The position numbers and the translations under genes were made by a program. 19,867 nt of DNA, taken from contig JABMOR010000065.1 of NCBI GenBank assembly GCA_013203245.1, positions 1-19,867 on the forward strand, read 5' to 3'. Shown piece after piece: positions 7,396 to 15,305 of the stretch (position 1 is the first letter of the stretch; each line of letters begins with the position of its first letter). Below the pieces are notes generated by a model. That model saw nothing but the letters and a program-made list of their open reading frames with translations. It was not told where the DNA came from and did not search any database. The stretch comes from Candidatus Nitrosopumilus sp. Lineage in GTDB: Archaea > Thermoproteota > Nitrososphaeria > Nitrososphaerales > Nitrosopumilaceae.

Positions 7396-7405
7396 CTTTT
7401 TATTC
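7396..7405 (+). promoter_or_regulatory. TATA-like element of the LLM oxidoreductase gene
   Basis: CTTTTTATTC lies about 22 bases (centre to ATG) before the start at 7422. The match to the archaeal consensus is moderate. Together with the upstream T-run terminator it suggests independent transcription. Confidence 0.4.
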
Positions 7406-7421
7406 TAATAATCTAAGGTAA

Positions 7422-8540
7422 ATGTACTTGGCAGATAAAAAATTGAAATTTGGTATTCAAAATGGACTCAATGTCGCAAGAGCTGGATATACTGAAGATC
7501 AAATTTTAACTGCCTGTATACTTGCCGATAAAACCGGTTATGATTCTATTTTCTATATGGACCACACAAATGTCCCACAATGGAAAAATGCAATAGTTTT
7601 GGATCCTTGGGTTATGTTATCTGCAATTGCTGCAGTTACACAGAATGTTGAGATTGGAACATGTGTAACTGATGCAATTAGAAGACATCCCTCAAATATC
7701 GCTCTAGCTACAATTTCCCTTGATAGAATTTCTAAAGGCAGAGCTATTCTCGGTATTGGGGCAGGTGAGGCACAAAATCTAAAAGAATTTTGTATTCCGT
7801 TTGAGAAACCAGTTTCAAAATGGGAAGAACAAATTCAAGTTATTCATAAATTATATGATTCTAATCCTGATAACACAGTTAGCTATGATGGTAAATATTA
7901 CAAATTAGAAGGTGCATGTTTACAAGCCCCTCCAATTAGAAAGCCACGTCCACCTACTTACATGGCAGCAGGTGGTAAACGTACCCTTGCAATGACTGGA
8001 AAATTAGGTGATGGTTGGTTGCCAATTGGTTACACTCCTGAACTCTTTGCAGATCATAAAGCACAAATTGAAAAATCATTGAATGAAAATAACAGAACAC
8101 AAGAAGAGAAAGATAATTTCCAATATGCCCTTGACATTGATGTTTACTTTTCTGAAGATGCGGAACAATCATGGGCCAAAATGAAAGAAGCAGTAAAAGT
8201 TAGTTTATTCAAGCCTGAAATTTTACGAGTTCACGGAATAAAAGAAATTGAAGGATTTGATTTCGTAAAATATTTTACAGAATATTCAATGTCTGATCAG
8301 AGTTGGATTGTAAAGATGAGGGAGGCTGCAACAAAATTACCTGATGATGTTGCTCGTTCTTCAATTGCACTTGGTACTCCTGAAGATATAATTCCAGTAT
8401 TTGAGAAATTCATGGATGCTGGTGTTAATCACTTTGTAATTAGATTCTGGGGTAAGAATTACTTTGGCTCTATTGATAAATTTGCAAGCCATGTAATGCC
8501 CATATTACGTGAAAAAGCCAAGGCCAAGGCCAAACAATAA
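7422..8540 (+). CDS. LLM-class (luciferase-fold) F420-dependent oxidoreductase
   Basis: A 372-residue TIM-barrel protein of the luciferase-like family that uses coenzyme F420 or flavin. Relatives include methylene-tetrahydromethanopterin reductase (Mer) and F420-dependent glucose-6-phosphate dehydrogenase. Diagnostic stretches are the opening strand KFGIQNG, the SIFYMDH segment (about 42-48), VEIGTCVTDAIRRHPS (about 76-91), ATISLDRIS (about 96-104) and the GIGAGEAQN phosphate loop (about 111-119). Later come PPTYMAAGGKRT and the C-terminal ALGTPEDI motif. The protein ends in a short Ala/Lys tail (AKAKAKQ) encoded by tandem copies of AAGGCC. Thaumarchaea make F420, so F420 use is likely, but the substrate is unknown; a Mer role is possible, not shown. 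Confidence 0.88.
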   Translation: MYLADKKLKFGIQNGLNVARAGYTEDQILTACILADKTGYDSIFYMDHTNVPQWKNAIVLDPWVMLSAIAAVTQNVEIGTCVTDAIRRHPSNIALATISLDRISKGRAILGIGAGEAQNLKEFCIPFEKPVSKWEEQIQVIHKLYDSNPDNTVSYDGKYYKLEGACLQAPPIRKPRPPTYMAAGGKRTLAMTGKLGDGWLPIGYTPELFADHKAQIEKSLNENNRTQEEKDNFQYALDIDVYFSEDAEQSWAKMKEAVKVSLFKPEILRVHGIKEIEGFDFVKYFTEYSMSDQSWIVKMREAATKLPDDVARSSIALGTPEDIIPVFEKFMDAGVNHFVIRFWGKNYFGSIDKFASHVMPILREKAKAKAKQ

Positions 8541-8596
8541 GACGTTCTTTACTATAACATACAGCAAATCATTTAGTTTACCTCATTCTAGATATT

Positions 8597-8830
8597 ATGA
8601 TGGATGAAGACCTCCCTGAGTCAGTAAAAAAATGCCTTGATATTTTAGAAGAAAATGTGGATGTCTTGGCTAATCTTGAATTTGATTTAGATGATGAAAA
8701 AGAAGATGAATTGACTCCTGATATGGAATTACATAATCTATTTGATATGACTGAAGATGTAGCAGAATCATCTAAACTAAAACGTGCAGAATCAAATTTT
8801 GCCAGACGACAATCTGAAGATTCTTTATGA
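8597..8830 (+). CDS. Small acidic protein, unknown function
   Basis: A 77-residue protein that I do not recognise. The first 60 residues are extremely rich in Asp and Glu (for example DLDDEKEDE near residue 30-38) with regularly spaced Leu, suggesting an amphipathic helical acidic domain. The last 17 residues (KLKRAESNFARRQSEDSL) are basic to neutral. There is one Cys, and no signal peptide or membrane segment. Two adjacent ATG codons, 8597 and 8600, could each be the start. It converges on, and overlaps by 6 bases, a gene for a protein with a strongly basic tail. The acid/base pairing of these neighbours is suggestive but unproven. Confidence 0.7.
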   Translation: MMDEDLPESVKKCLDILEENVDVLANLEFDLDDEKEDELTPDMELHNLFDMTEDVAESSKLKRAESNFARRQSEDSL

Positions 8831-9238
8831 TTTATGTGGTCTATTCTTTTTTGTGAATGATTTAGATTTACGTTTGTTTCTTTGTTTTTCTAATCTCTTT
8901 CTAGTTCGCTCTGTTGCATTAGTTGAACCTTGAATGATTTTTGTTTTACTTCCATCTTTTAATATTATTTGTTTTCCTTTGAATCTGTATTCAACATCTC
9001 TGCATTTGATGTAATATTTTTTGAGGCAGAAAAATATTCTGTTGTTTGTCCCATGCATTTCTTGAACTTCTTTTGATTTTTTTAATTCATTGAGGATAGT
9101 TCGAAGTAATCCTTTGTCAATATCTGTAATTCTATGTAATTCCCTAAACCAGATAAATTTCGATGCAGAACCCCATTCTTCTAAAAGATTTAGTGTTGCA
9201 TTGATGGCTTTTTCTCGCTCTTCATCAATTTCACTCAT
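8825..9238 (-). CDS. Winged-helix-like protein with Lys/Arg-rich tail, unknown function
   Basis: A 137-residue protein. Residues about 10-75 look like a helix-turn-helix/winged-helix: a helix rich in Glu and Leu, then KFIWFRELHRIT, DKGLLRTILNELKKSKEV as the likely recognition helix, and an RIFFCLKKYYI strand. The last ~35 residues, from about residue 103, form a disordered basic tail (RKRLEKQRNKRKSKSF and onward) of the kind that binds nucleic acid. This could be a DNA- or RNA-binding chromatin or regulatory protein; the fold call is by eye only. The start ATG at 9238 is about 24 bases from a TATA-like palindrome at 9258-9267. The 3' end overlaps the acidic-protein gene. Confidence 0.7.
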   Translation of the reverse strand: MSEIDEEREKAINATLNLLEEWGSASKFIWFRELHRITDIDKGLLRTILNELKKSKEVQEMHGTNNRIFFCLKKYYIKCRDVEYRFKGKQIILKDGSKTKIIQGSTNATERTRKRLEKQRNKRKSKSFTKKNRPHKS

Positions 9239-9257
9239 TTATTATGTTGAATTAATC

Positions 9258-9267
9258 CTAAATTTAG
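9258..9267 (-). promoter_or_regulatory. TATA-like palindrome upstream of the winged-helix-like gene
   Basis: CTAAATTTAG is a perfect 10-base palindrome centred about 24 bases before the ATG at 9238. Its position fits a TATA box for a leaderless mRNA, and the symmetry could equally make it an operator. Confidence 0.4.
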
Positions 9268-9352
9268 CAATTTACATTAATGAAGAATTTAAATGAAAAA
9301 AGTCAAGTTTTAGAATGTTGTTTGTTTTTGATTGTTTTTGTAATGATACTAT

Positions 9353-9445
9353 ATGGGCACAGATTTTAAAACTGAATGTAATGAATTGCAATGTAGAATT
9401 TTAGAAATTAAGGAAATGGCTAAAGAATTAGATGACGAAGAATGA
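9353..9445 (+). CDS. Candidate 30-residue acidic micro-protein
   Basis: An ATG at 9353 opens a 30-codon frame ending TGA at 9443-9445, just two bases before the 3' end of the convergent gene. The predicted peptide starts MGTDFKTECNELQC and continues as an acidic, helix-forming segment ending in LDDEE. It has two Cys in a C-x4-C spacing, Lys/Glu alternation typical of a helix, and no rare residues. Tight packing against the next gene and a coding-like composition favour a real gene. Against it are its size and the lack of a clear TATA element 25 bases upstream. It fills most of a 209-base space otherwise without a gene. Confidence 0.35.
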   Translation: MGTDFKTECNELQCRILEIKEMAKELDDEE

Positions 9446-9447
9446 TT

Positions 9448-9672
9448 CTATCTCTTTGATTTTGATTTCCTTTCTTTAATCCTGGATTTAGTTACTTTTA
9501 CTGATTGTCTTTGATTGTTTTCCATCTTGTTTGCTATGGAATCAATCTGTTTGATAATTTTTGCTTGTAATTCTGGAGAATCACTTTTCAATAATTTTGC
9601 TTTTAATTTTTTTAATTGATTAGAATATCCTTCAAAATCATCTCTTAAATCATTTAGATATGGATCATTCAT
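9448..9672 (-). CDS. Small coiled-coil protein with basic tail, unknown function
   Basis: A 74-residue protein that I do not recognise. Residues about 14-55 form a heptad-like, charged helix with Leu/Ile at regular spacing (YSNQLKKLKAKLL, then LQAKIIKQIDSIANKM), probably a coiled coil. The last 17 residues are a Lys/Arg tail (VTKSRIKERKSKSKR) resembling that of the protein encoded at 8825-9238. No Cys, signal peptide or membrane segment. The start ATG at 9672 is about 24 bases from a TATA element on the minus strand (TAAAATATAA, 9691-9700). Confidence 0.7.
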   Translation of the reverse strand: MNDPYLNDLRDDFEGYSNQLKKLKAKLLKSDSPELQAKIIKQIDSIANKMENNQRQSVKVTKSRIKERKSKSKR

Positions 9673-9690
9673 AATAATTTTTTATTTACC

Positions 9691-9700
9691 TTATATTTTA
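9691..9700 (-). promoter_or_regulatory. TATA box of the small coiled-coil gene
   Basis: TAAAATATAA on the minus strand is centred about 24 bases before the ATG at 9672 and predicts a leaderless mRNA. The divergent gene at 9749 has a separate TATA element at 9721-9730. Confidence 0.5.
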
Positions 9701-9720
9701 GGGATTTCCATGCTCTGGAT

Positions 9721-9730
9721 TTATAATATT
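9721..9730 (+). promoter_or_regulatory. TATA box of the FMN split-barrel gene
   Basis: TTATAATATT is centred about 24 bases before the GTG start at 9749. This spacing supports the GTG as the first codon of a leaderless mRNA. Confidence 0.5.
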
Positions 9731-9748
9731 ATTTTACTGAATTAGTTT

Positions 9749-10381
9749 GTGCAGTTAACTGGAATTCTTCAAATTAAATCATATGATAAAATAAAAGAAT
9801 TTTTGAATGTAGAACACGTTGGACGTGTAGCGAGTATAGATGAGAATGGGTTTCCACAAATCATTCCTATGAACTTTGTATTTCTTAATGATGCAGTTTA
9901 CATGCATTCTCATGTAAAGGGTGAGAAACTAGATAATATTTCTAGAAACAACAAGGTTGGATTTGAGGCTGATAGGGAACTGGAATTTCTGCCCTCTTAT
10001 TTTGAAGATCCACATAATGCATCTCTAGCTGACACATTGTACATCAGTGTTGTGATAAAAGGAATGGCTTCTTTTGTATCTGATAGAGAAGAAAAGACAC
10101 TTGCTCTAAATGGATTGATGAAAAAATATCAGCCTGAAGGACAGTATGATCCAATTCAATCTGACATGCGAGTTTTAGATGCTGTAAATGTGTTCAAAGT
10201 TACTCCTCAAACAATTCATGGCAAATACAAAATTGGTCAACACATGAGACCTGAAGATAGATTGAATTTAGCACAAAAAATCCTGGAGAAAAAATCCCCA
10301 TCTGCTCTTGAAACTTTGAAAATTATGGGTTTTGAGGTAACTGAAACTGGTCTTCAGATGATTGATGAGCCTGTATGGTGA
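9749..10381 (+). CDS. Pyridoxamine 5'-phosphate oxidase-like FMN-binding split-barrel protein
   Basis: A 210-residue protein of the PPOX/NimA-like flavin-binding split-barrel superfamily. The order is family-typical: an N-terminal helix (KIKEFLNVEHVGRVASI), the strand pair around GFPQIIPMNFVFLNDAVYMH, the S-H-V-K-G-E-K-L-D-N-I segment that contacts the flavin phosphate in relatives, a NKVGFEAD strand, and the YISVVIKGMASFV strand. The C-terminal third (after about residue 150) is an extra helical region ending in EPVW. Relatives bind FMN, F420 or heme, so cofactor and substrate are open. The GTG start is supported by the TATA element. No partner gene is evident; uvrB follows 165 bases later with its own promoter. 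Confidence 0.83.
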   Translation: MQLTGILQIKSYDKIKEFLNVEHVGRVASIDENGFPQIIPMNFVFLNDAVYMHSHVKGEKLDNISRNNKVGFEADRELEFLPSYFEDPHNASLADTLYISVVIKGMASFVSDREEKTLALNGLMKKYQPEGQYDPIQSDMRVLDAVNVFKVTPQTIHGKYKIGQHMRPEDRLNLAQKILEKKSPSALETLKIMGFEVTETGLQMIDEPVW

Positions 10382-10514
10382 GTCTGAATTTGCTAAAATT
10401 TGATTGATTTTCAATTAATTATTTTTAGATTTGAACTTGATTCTTAGATGATTGCTTTCTGATTTTTCTAAATTGATACTTTGTTGACCTGTTGTTTTTA
10501 TTTGGCAAACGTTA

Positions 10515-10522
10515 GCTATAAG
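10515..10522 (+). promoter_or_regulatory. TATA-like element of the uvrBAC operon
   Basis: GCTATAAG is centred about 28 bases before the TTG at 10547. It supports that TTG as start of uvrB and of a leaderless uvrBAC mRNA. The preceding 10382-10514 region is T-rich and holds no gene that I can support. Confidence 0.4.
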
Positions 10523-10546
10523 TTCAGTTTTCAGAGATTGTATCTG

Positions 10547-12499
10547 TTGGAGCAAATATCTCATTTTGAATTGACATCTAATTATGTCCCTACGGGAGAT
10601 CAACCCCAAGCTATTGATTCCTTGGTAAAAGGCGTGCAGAAAGGAACGGTTCAAACATTACTTGGAGTAACAGGAAGTGGAAAGACCTTCTCTGTGGCAA
10701 ATGTTATTGCAAGAACTGGAAAAAATACGCTAGTAATTTCTCATAACAAAACTCTTGCAGCACAACTTTATTCTGAACTCAAACAATTTTTTCCAAAAAA
10801 CAATGTTGGTTATTTTGTATCATACTATGATTACTATCAACCTGAAAGCTATCTTCCTCAAACAGATACCTATATTGAAAAAGATACACAAATTAACGAA
10901 AAAATTGAAAAGATGAGATTAGAGGCAACTGCAATGTTGCTTTCAGGGGAACCGACAATCATTGTATCTACTGTCTCTTGCATCTATTCTCTTGGTAATC
11001 CTAAGGATTGGGGAGATTTAGCTGTTACAATTAACACTGGTGATGAAATTAAAAGAAGTGAAATAATTCGACGATTTGTGGATGCACGATATGAAAGAAA
11101 TGATACTGAGGTAGCACCTGGAAATTTTAGAGTTAAAGGTGATACTATTGATGTCACTCCTGCATATTCTGAAGATTTAGTTAGAATCTCTATGTTTGGA
11201 GATGAGGTAGAAAAAATTACTATTTTAGATCATGTTTCCTTGAAAGAAAAAAACAAGGTATCTCAAATGAAAATTTATCCTGCAAAACACTATCTTATTG
11301 CAAAAGATGTTCGTAAAAAAGCTGTTAAATCAATTAGTGATGAATTAAAAAAACGATTGCCTGAATTAAATGAATTAGAAAAACAAAGACTTGAGATGAG
11401 AACAAAATATGATTTAGAAATGATTGAAGAATTGGGATATTGTTCTGGGATTGAAAATTACTCTAGACATTTTGATGGACGAGACGCGGGGGAAAAAGCA
11501 TTTTGCTTGATGGATTTTTTTGGTGATGATTATCTTTTGGTAATTGATGAATCGCATGTGACATTACCGCAACTTCACGGAATGTACAAGGGAGATCGTT
11601 CTAGAAAAAATGAGTTGATTACGTATGGGTTTAGACTACCTAGTGCATTTGATAATCGCCCATTGAAATTTGAAGAATTTGAAGAATACATACAAAATAC
11701 AATTTTTGTTTCAGCAACTCCTTCTGAATATGAAAAAAAAATTTCCTCCCAAATTGTTGAGCAACTTGTAAGGCCTACCGGCTTACTTGACCCACAAGTT
11801 GAGATCCGGTCTACAAAAAACCAGATGGATGATTTAATCAATGAAATTAACAAAAGATCTGCCAATTCTGAACGAGTTTTAGTCACGACTTTGACTAAAA
11901 GGATGGCTGAAGATTTGGCTGAATATCTTTCAAAAAAACATGTTAGAGTCAGATACATGCATTCGGAAATCGAGGGATTGCAGAGAACTGAGATACTCAG
12001 GCAATTACGATTGGGTGAATTTGATGTTCTTGTGGGAATCAATCTTCTCAGAGAAGGATTAGATCTTCCAGAAGTTTCTCTAGTTGCAATTTTAGATGCT
12101 GACAAGGAAGGATTTTTGAGGAATTTTACAAGTTTGATTCAAACATGTGGTAGAGCTGCACGAAATGTGAATGGAACTGTCATAATGTATGCTGATAAAA
12201 CAACACAATCTATGAAAAATACTATGAGTGAAACTAAACGTCGTAGAGAAAAACAAATCCAATATAATAAAGATCATAATATTATTCCTAAAACTATCAT
12301 CAAATCTGTTCCAGTTCAAGAAGTTGCTTTAGATGATTCAAAACTAAAATCTACGCATGATCTTACAACTGAAGTAATTGATTTGGACGCTCAAATGAAA
12401 AAGTATTCTGAAGAGTTAGATTTTGAACGTGCGATTGAATGTAGAGATAGAATAAAAAGACTGGAAAAGGAGATTGAATATAAAAATGACCGAAAATAA
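10547..12499 (+). CDS. uvrB: UvrABC system protein B, DNA damage-verifying helicase-like ATPase
   Basis: UvrB takes damaged DNA from UvrA, verifies the lesion with a beta-hairpin between the strands, and recruits UvrC. From TTG 10547 it has 651 codons including the stop. The Walker A motif GVTGSGKT is at 40-47. The Tyr-rich beta-hairpin YYDYYQPESYLPQTDTY is at about 93-109. Walker B is VIDESH (Asp334), followed by VSATP and helicase motifs through RAARN. The C-terminal UVR helix pair (SEELDFERAIECRDRI) binds UvrC. The frame stays open upstream to an ATG at 10481, but those 22 residues have no UvrB match and include the promoter. The TTG gives an N-terminus (EQISHFELTSNYVPTGDQPQ) like that of bacterial UvrB. 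Confidence 0.96.
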   Translation: MEQISHFELTSNYVPTGDQPQAIDSLVKGVQKGTVQTLLGVTGSGKTFSVANVIARTGKNTLVISHNKTLAAQLYSELKQFFPKNNVGYFVSYYDYYQPESYLPQTDTYIEKDTQINEKIEKMRLEATAMLLSGEPTIIVSTVSCIYSLGNPKDWGDLAVTINTGDEIKRSEIIRRFVDARYERNDTEVAPGNFRVKGDTIDVTPAYSEDLVRISMFGDEVEKITILDHVSLKEKNKVSQMKIYPAKHYLIAKDVRKKAVKSISDELKKRLPELNELEKQRLEMRTKYDLEMIEELGYCSGIENYSRHFDGRDAGEKAFCLMDFFGDDYLLVIDESHVTLPQLHGMYKGDRSRKNELITYGFRLPSAFDNRPLKFEEFEEYIQNTIFVSATPSEYEKKISSQIVEQLVRPTGLLDPQVEIRSTKNQMDDLINEINKRSANSERVLVTTLTKRMAEDLAEYLSKKHVRVRYMHSEIEGLQRTEILRQLRLGEFDVLVGINLLREGLDLPEVSLVAILDADKEGFLRNFTSLIQTCGRAARNVNGTVIMYADKTTQSMKNTMSETKRRREKQIQYNKDHNIIPKTIIKSVPVQEVALDDSKLKSTHDLTTEVIDLDAQMKKYSEELDFERAIECRDRIKRLEKEIEYKNDRK

Positions 12500-15305
12500 A
12501 TTAAAAATTAGGGGTGCACGACATCATAATCTAAAAAATTTAGATATTGATATTCCAAAAAATAAATTGGTTGTAATTAGTGGATTATCTGGTTCTGGAA
12601 AATCCACCTTGGCATTTGATACTATCTATGCTGAAGGACAGAGAAGATATGTTGAATCCCTTTCTTCATATGCTCGTCAATTTTTAGAGATGATGGATAA
12701 ACCTGACGTTGATTCAATTGAAGGACTTTCCCCTGCAATTGCCATCCAACAAAAAACCACCAGTAAAAATCCTCGTTCTACTGTTGGAACTACTACGGAA
12801 ATTTATGATTATTTGAGATTGTTATTTGCAAGAATTGGTATTCCTTACTGTACTAATTGTGGACGTAAAGTATCAACCCAGTCAATAGAACGAATATGTG
12901 ATTCTGTTCTCAAAGATTTTTTAGGAAAAAAAATATTTGTTCTAGCCCCAATCGTTCAGAGAAAAAAGGGAACGTATGAGAAATTATTTGAACAAATCAA
13001 AAAAGATGGATATTCTAGAATACGGCTAAATGGTGAAATTTTGAGCCTGGATGATGATATTCCTCCTCTTGATAGGCAAAAATGGCACAATATTGAGATT
13101 GTAGTTGATAGAATCGTCGCTGAAAAATCTGAGAGATCAAGACTCTTTGAAGCCATACAAACTGCAATCAAAGCCTCTAAAGGCGATGTAATGATTGCCA
13201 CTGAGAAATCTGAAAAGATTTTCTCACAAAACAATGCATGCCCTTATTGTGGATTAACTGTAGGTGAATTAGAGCCAAGATCTTTTTCATTTAATTCTCC
13301 TTTTGGTATGTGTAAGACATGTAATGGTTTGGGAGTAAAGATGGAGTTTGATGAAGATTTAGTTGTACCTGATAAAACTAAATCTATTTTGGATGGTGCG
13401 ATTGTTCCTTGGAGTGGACGATTTTCTGCATTCAGACGTCAAGCATTACGAGCAGTAGGTAAAAAATTTGGTTTTGATTTAATGACTCCTTTTGATAAAA
13501 TAAAGCCCAAACATCTTAAAATAATTTTGCATGGTACAGATGATTTGATTGATTTTACATATCGTTCAAAATCTGGAGATTCTTCTTGGCAATCCACAAA
13601 TACGTTTGAAGGTGTTTTATCTAATCTACAACGAACATTTATGGAAACTGATTCTGAATCAAAAAGAGAATGGTTAAAACAATTCATGCGAGATACTCCA
13701 TGTAATTCATGCAATGGTAAAAAATTAAAACCAGAATCTCTTGCAGTTAAAATTAACGAAAAAGGAATAATAGATGCATGTGATATGTCAATTGATCATT
13801 GTTATGATTTCTTTTCTTCACTAAAATTAACTGAAAATGAACAATACATTGCAAGGGATGTTCTAAAAGAGATTAAAGAACGTCTTGAATTTTTAATGAA
13901 TGTCGGATTAAATTATTTAACATTGAATAGATTAAGTTCAACATTATCTGGTGGTGAATCACAACGAATTAGATTGGCAACTCAGATTGGTTCCAATTTA
14001 ACTGGAGTATTATATGTGCTTGATGAACCTACAATTGGATTACATCAACGAGATAATACTCGACTAATTAAAACGCTAAATAAGCTACGAAATCTGGGAA
14101 ATACAGTCATTGTTGTAGAGCATGACGAAGAAGTTATACGAAATTCAGACTGGATGATAGATTTAGGTCCTGGCGCAGGTGTACATGGAGGGAATGTTGT
14201 TTTTGAAGGTACTGTAAATCAAATTCTTAAAGATAACAAATCTGTAACTGGTGCATATCTGAAAGATAATTCATTAATTAATTTGGTTGATAAAGTTCGT
14301 AATCGTTCAGGTTCTCTAATTATAAAGAAAGCTTCTGAAAATAATTTAAAAGATATTGATGTTGAGATCCCTTTGGGTCTTTTTGTTTCTATTACTGGAG
14401 TTTCTGGTTCTGGAAAATCCACTCTGATTAATGATGTTTTGTTAAAAACATTAGAAAATCATTTTTACAAATCAAATGTTAGGTCTGGTGCTCATAAGGA
14501 AATTTCTGGTTTAGAAAATATTGATAAAGTAATTGCCATAGACCAATCCCCTATTGGTAGAACTCCACGTTCAAACCCTGCAACTTACATTGGTGCTTTC
14601 ACTCCTATTCGAGAACTTTATGCAAATACTGCATTATCCAAAGAACGTGGATATGCACCAGGACAATTCTCATTTAATGTTGCAGTTGGTAGATGTTTTG
14701 CGTGTGATGGGGATGGTGTGAAGCAAATTGAAATGCAGTTTTTGTCTGATGTTTATGTGAAATGTGATGAATGTAAAGGAAAAAGATACAACACTGAAAC
14801 TTTGTCTGTATTGTACAAGGGAAAAAATATTTCTGATATTTTAGGCATGACTGTTTACGAGGCATTAAATTTCTTTGAGAATATCCCCAAAATAAAACGA
14901 ACATTGCAAACTATGCATGATGTTGGATTAGGATACATCAAACTTGGACAATCATCTACTACTTTATCTGGAGGTGAGGCTCAAAGAGTTAAACTTGCCT
15001 CAGAACTATCAAAACGAGGAACTGGAAAAACACTTTACATTTTAGACGAGCCTACAACGGGTTTACATTTTGCAGATGTTCAAAAATTATTAGATGTCCT
15101 TAATCGTCTAGTAAACTTGGGAAATACTGTGGTTGTAATTGAACATAACATGGATGTTATCAAAAATTCTGATTGGATAATTGACCTTGGTCCTGAAGGT
15201 GGGGATGAAGGTGGTAAAGTTGTGGCTACTGGTACTCCAAGGGATGTTGCAAAGGCACCTGGAAGTTACACTGGAACGTATTTGAAGAAATTATTAAAAA
15301 AATGA
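12486..15305 (+). CDS. uvrA: UvrABC system protein A, damage-recognition ABC ATPase
   Basis: UvrA is the dimeric ABC-type ATPase that first finds bulky DNA lesions and loads UvrB. From ATG 12486 it has 939 residues, the normal length. It has two nucleotide-binding domains: Walker A GLSGSGKST at 33-41 with signature LSGGESQ at 487-493, and Walker A GVSGSGKST at 638-646 with signature LSGGEAQ near 827-833. Zinc modules are intact: C252/C255 with C276/C279, and C737/C740 with C760/C763. Extra CxxC pairs lie at C122/C125 and C406/C409. A TTG at 12474 is an alternative start; the ATG is preferred and overlaps the end of uvrB by 14 bases. It ends in an ATGA overlap with uvrC, indicating one operon. 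Confidence 0.97.
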   Translation: MTENKLKIRGARHHNLKNLDIDIPKNKLVVISGLSGSGKSTLAFDTIYAEGQRRYVESLSSYARQFLEMMDKPDVDSIEGLSPAIAIQQKTTSKNPRSTVGTTTEIYDYLRLLFARIGIPYCTNCGRKVSTQSIERICDSVLKDFLGKKIFVLAPIVQRKKGTYEKLFEQIKKDGYSRIRLNGEILSLDDDIPPLDRQKWHNIEIVVDRIVAEKSERSRLFEAIQTAIKASKGDVMIATEKSEKIFSQNNACPYCGLTVGELEPRSFSFNSPFGMCKTCNGLGVKMEFDEDLVVPDKTKSILDGAIVPWSGRFSAFRRQALRAVGKKFGFDLMTPFDKIKPKHLKIILHGTDDLIDFTYRSKSGDSSWQSTNTFEGVLSNLQRTFMETDSESKREWLKQFMRDTPCNSCNGKKLKPESLAVKINEKGIIDACDMSIDHCYDFFSSLKLTENEQYIARDVLKEIKERLEFLMNVGLNYLTLNRLSSTLSGGESQRIRLATQIGSNLTGVLYVLDEPTIGLHQRDNTRLIKTLNKLRNLGNTVIVVEHDEEVIRNSDWMIDLGPGAGVHGGNVVFEGTVNQILKDNKSVTGAYLKDNSLINLVDKVRNRSGSLIIKKASENNLKDIDVEIPLGLFVSITGVSGSGKSTLINDVLLKTLENHFYKSNVRSGAHKEISGLENIDKVIAIDQSPIGRTPRSNPATYIGAFTPIRELYANTALSKERGYAPGQFSFNVAVGRCFACDGDGVKQIEMQFLSDVYVKCDECKGKRYNTETLSVLYKGKNISDILGMTVYEALNFFENIPKIKRTLQTMHDVGLGYIKLGQSSTTLSGGEAQRVKLASELSKRGTGKTLYILDEPTTGLHFADVQKLLDVLNRLVNLGNTVVVIEHNMDVIKNSDWIIDLGPEGGDEGGKVVATGTPRDVAKAPGSYTGTYLKKLLKK

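Noticed and set aside
8511..8540. Tandem AAGGCC repeats at the 3' end of the LLM gene as a mobile or CRISPR-like repeat
   Set aside because: They simply encode an Ala/Lys C-terminal tail, are too short and are not found elsewhere in the window.
10481..10546. Upstream ATG extension of uvrB
   Set aside because: The extra 22 residues have no UvrB homology and cover the likely TATA element; the TTG at 10547 fits both promoter spacing and family N-terminus.
10415..10654. 79-codon minus-strand frame over the uvrB 5' region
   Set aside because: It overlaps the conserved UvrB N-terminus and its promoter, and has no recognisable features.
11575..12105. 176-codon minus-strand frame within uvrB
   Set aside because: It is antisense to conserved UvrB helicase motifs and is Ser/Ile-rich low-quality sequence; a shadow frame.
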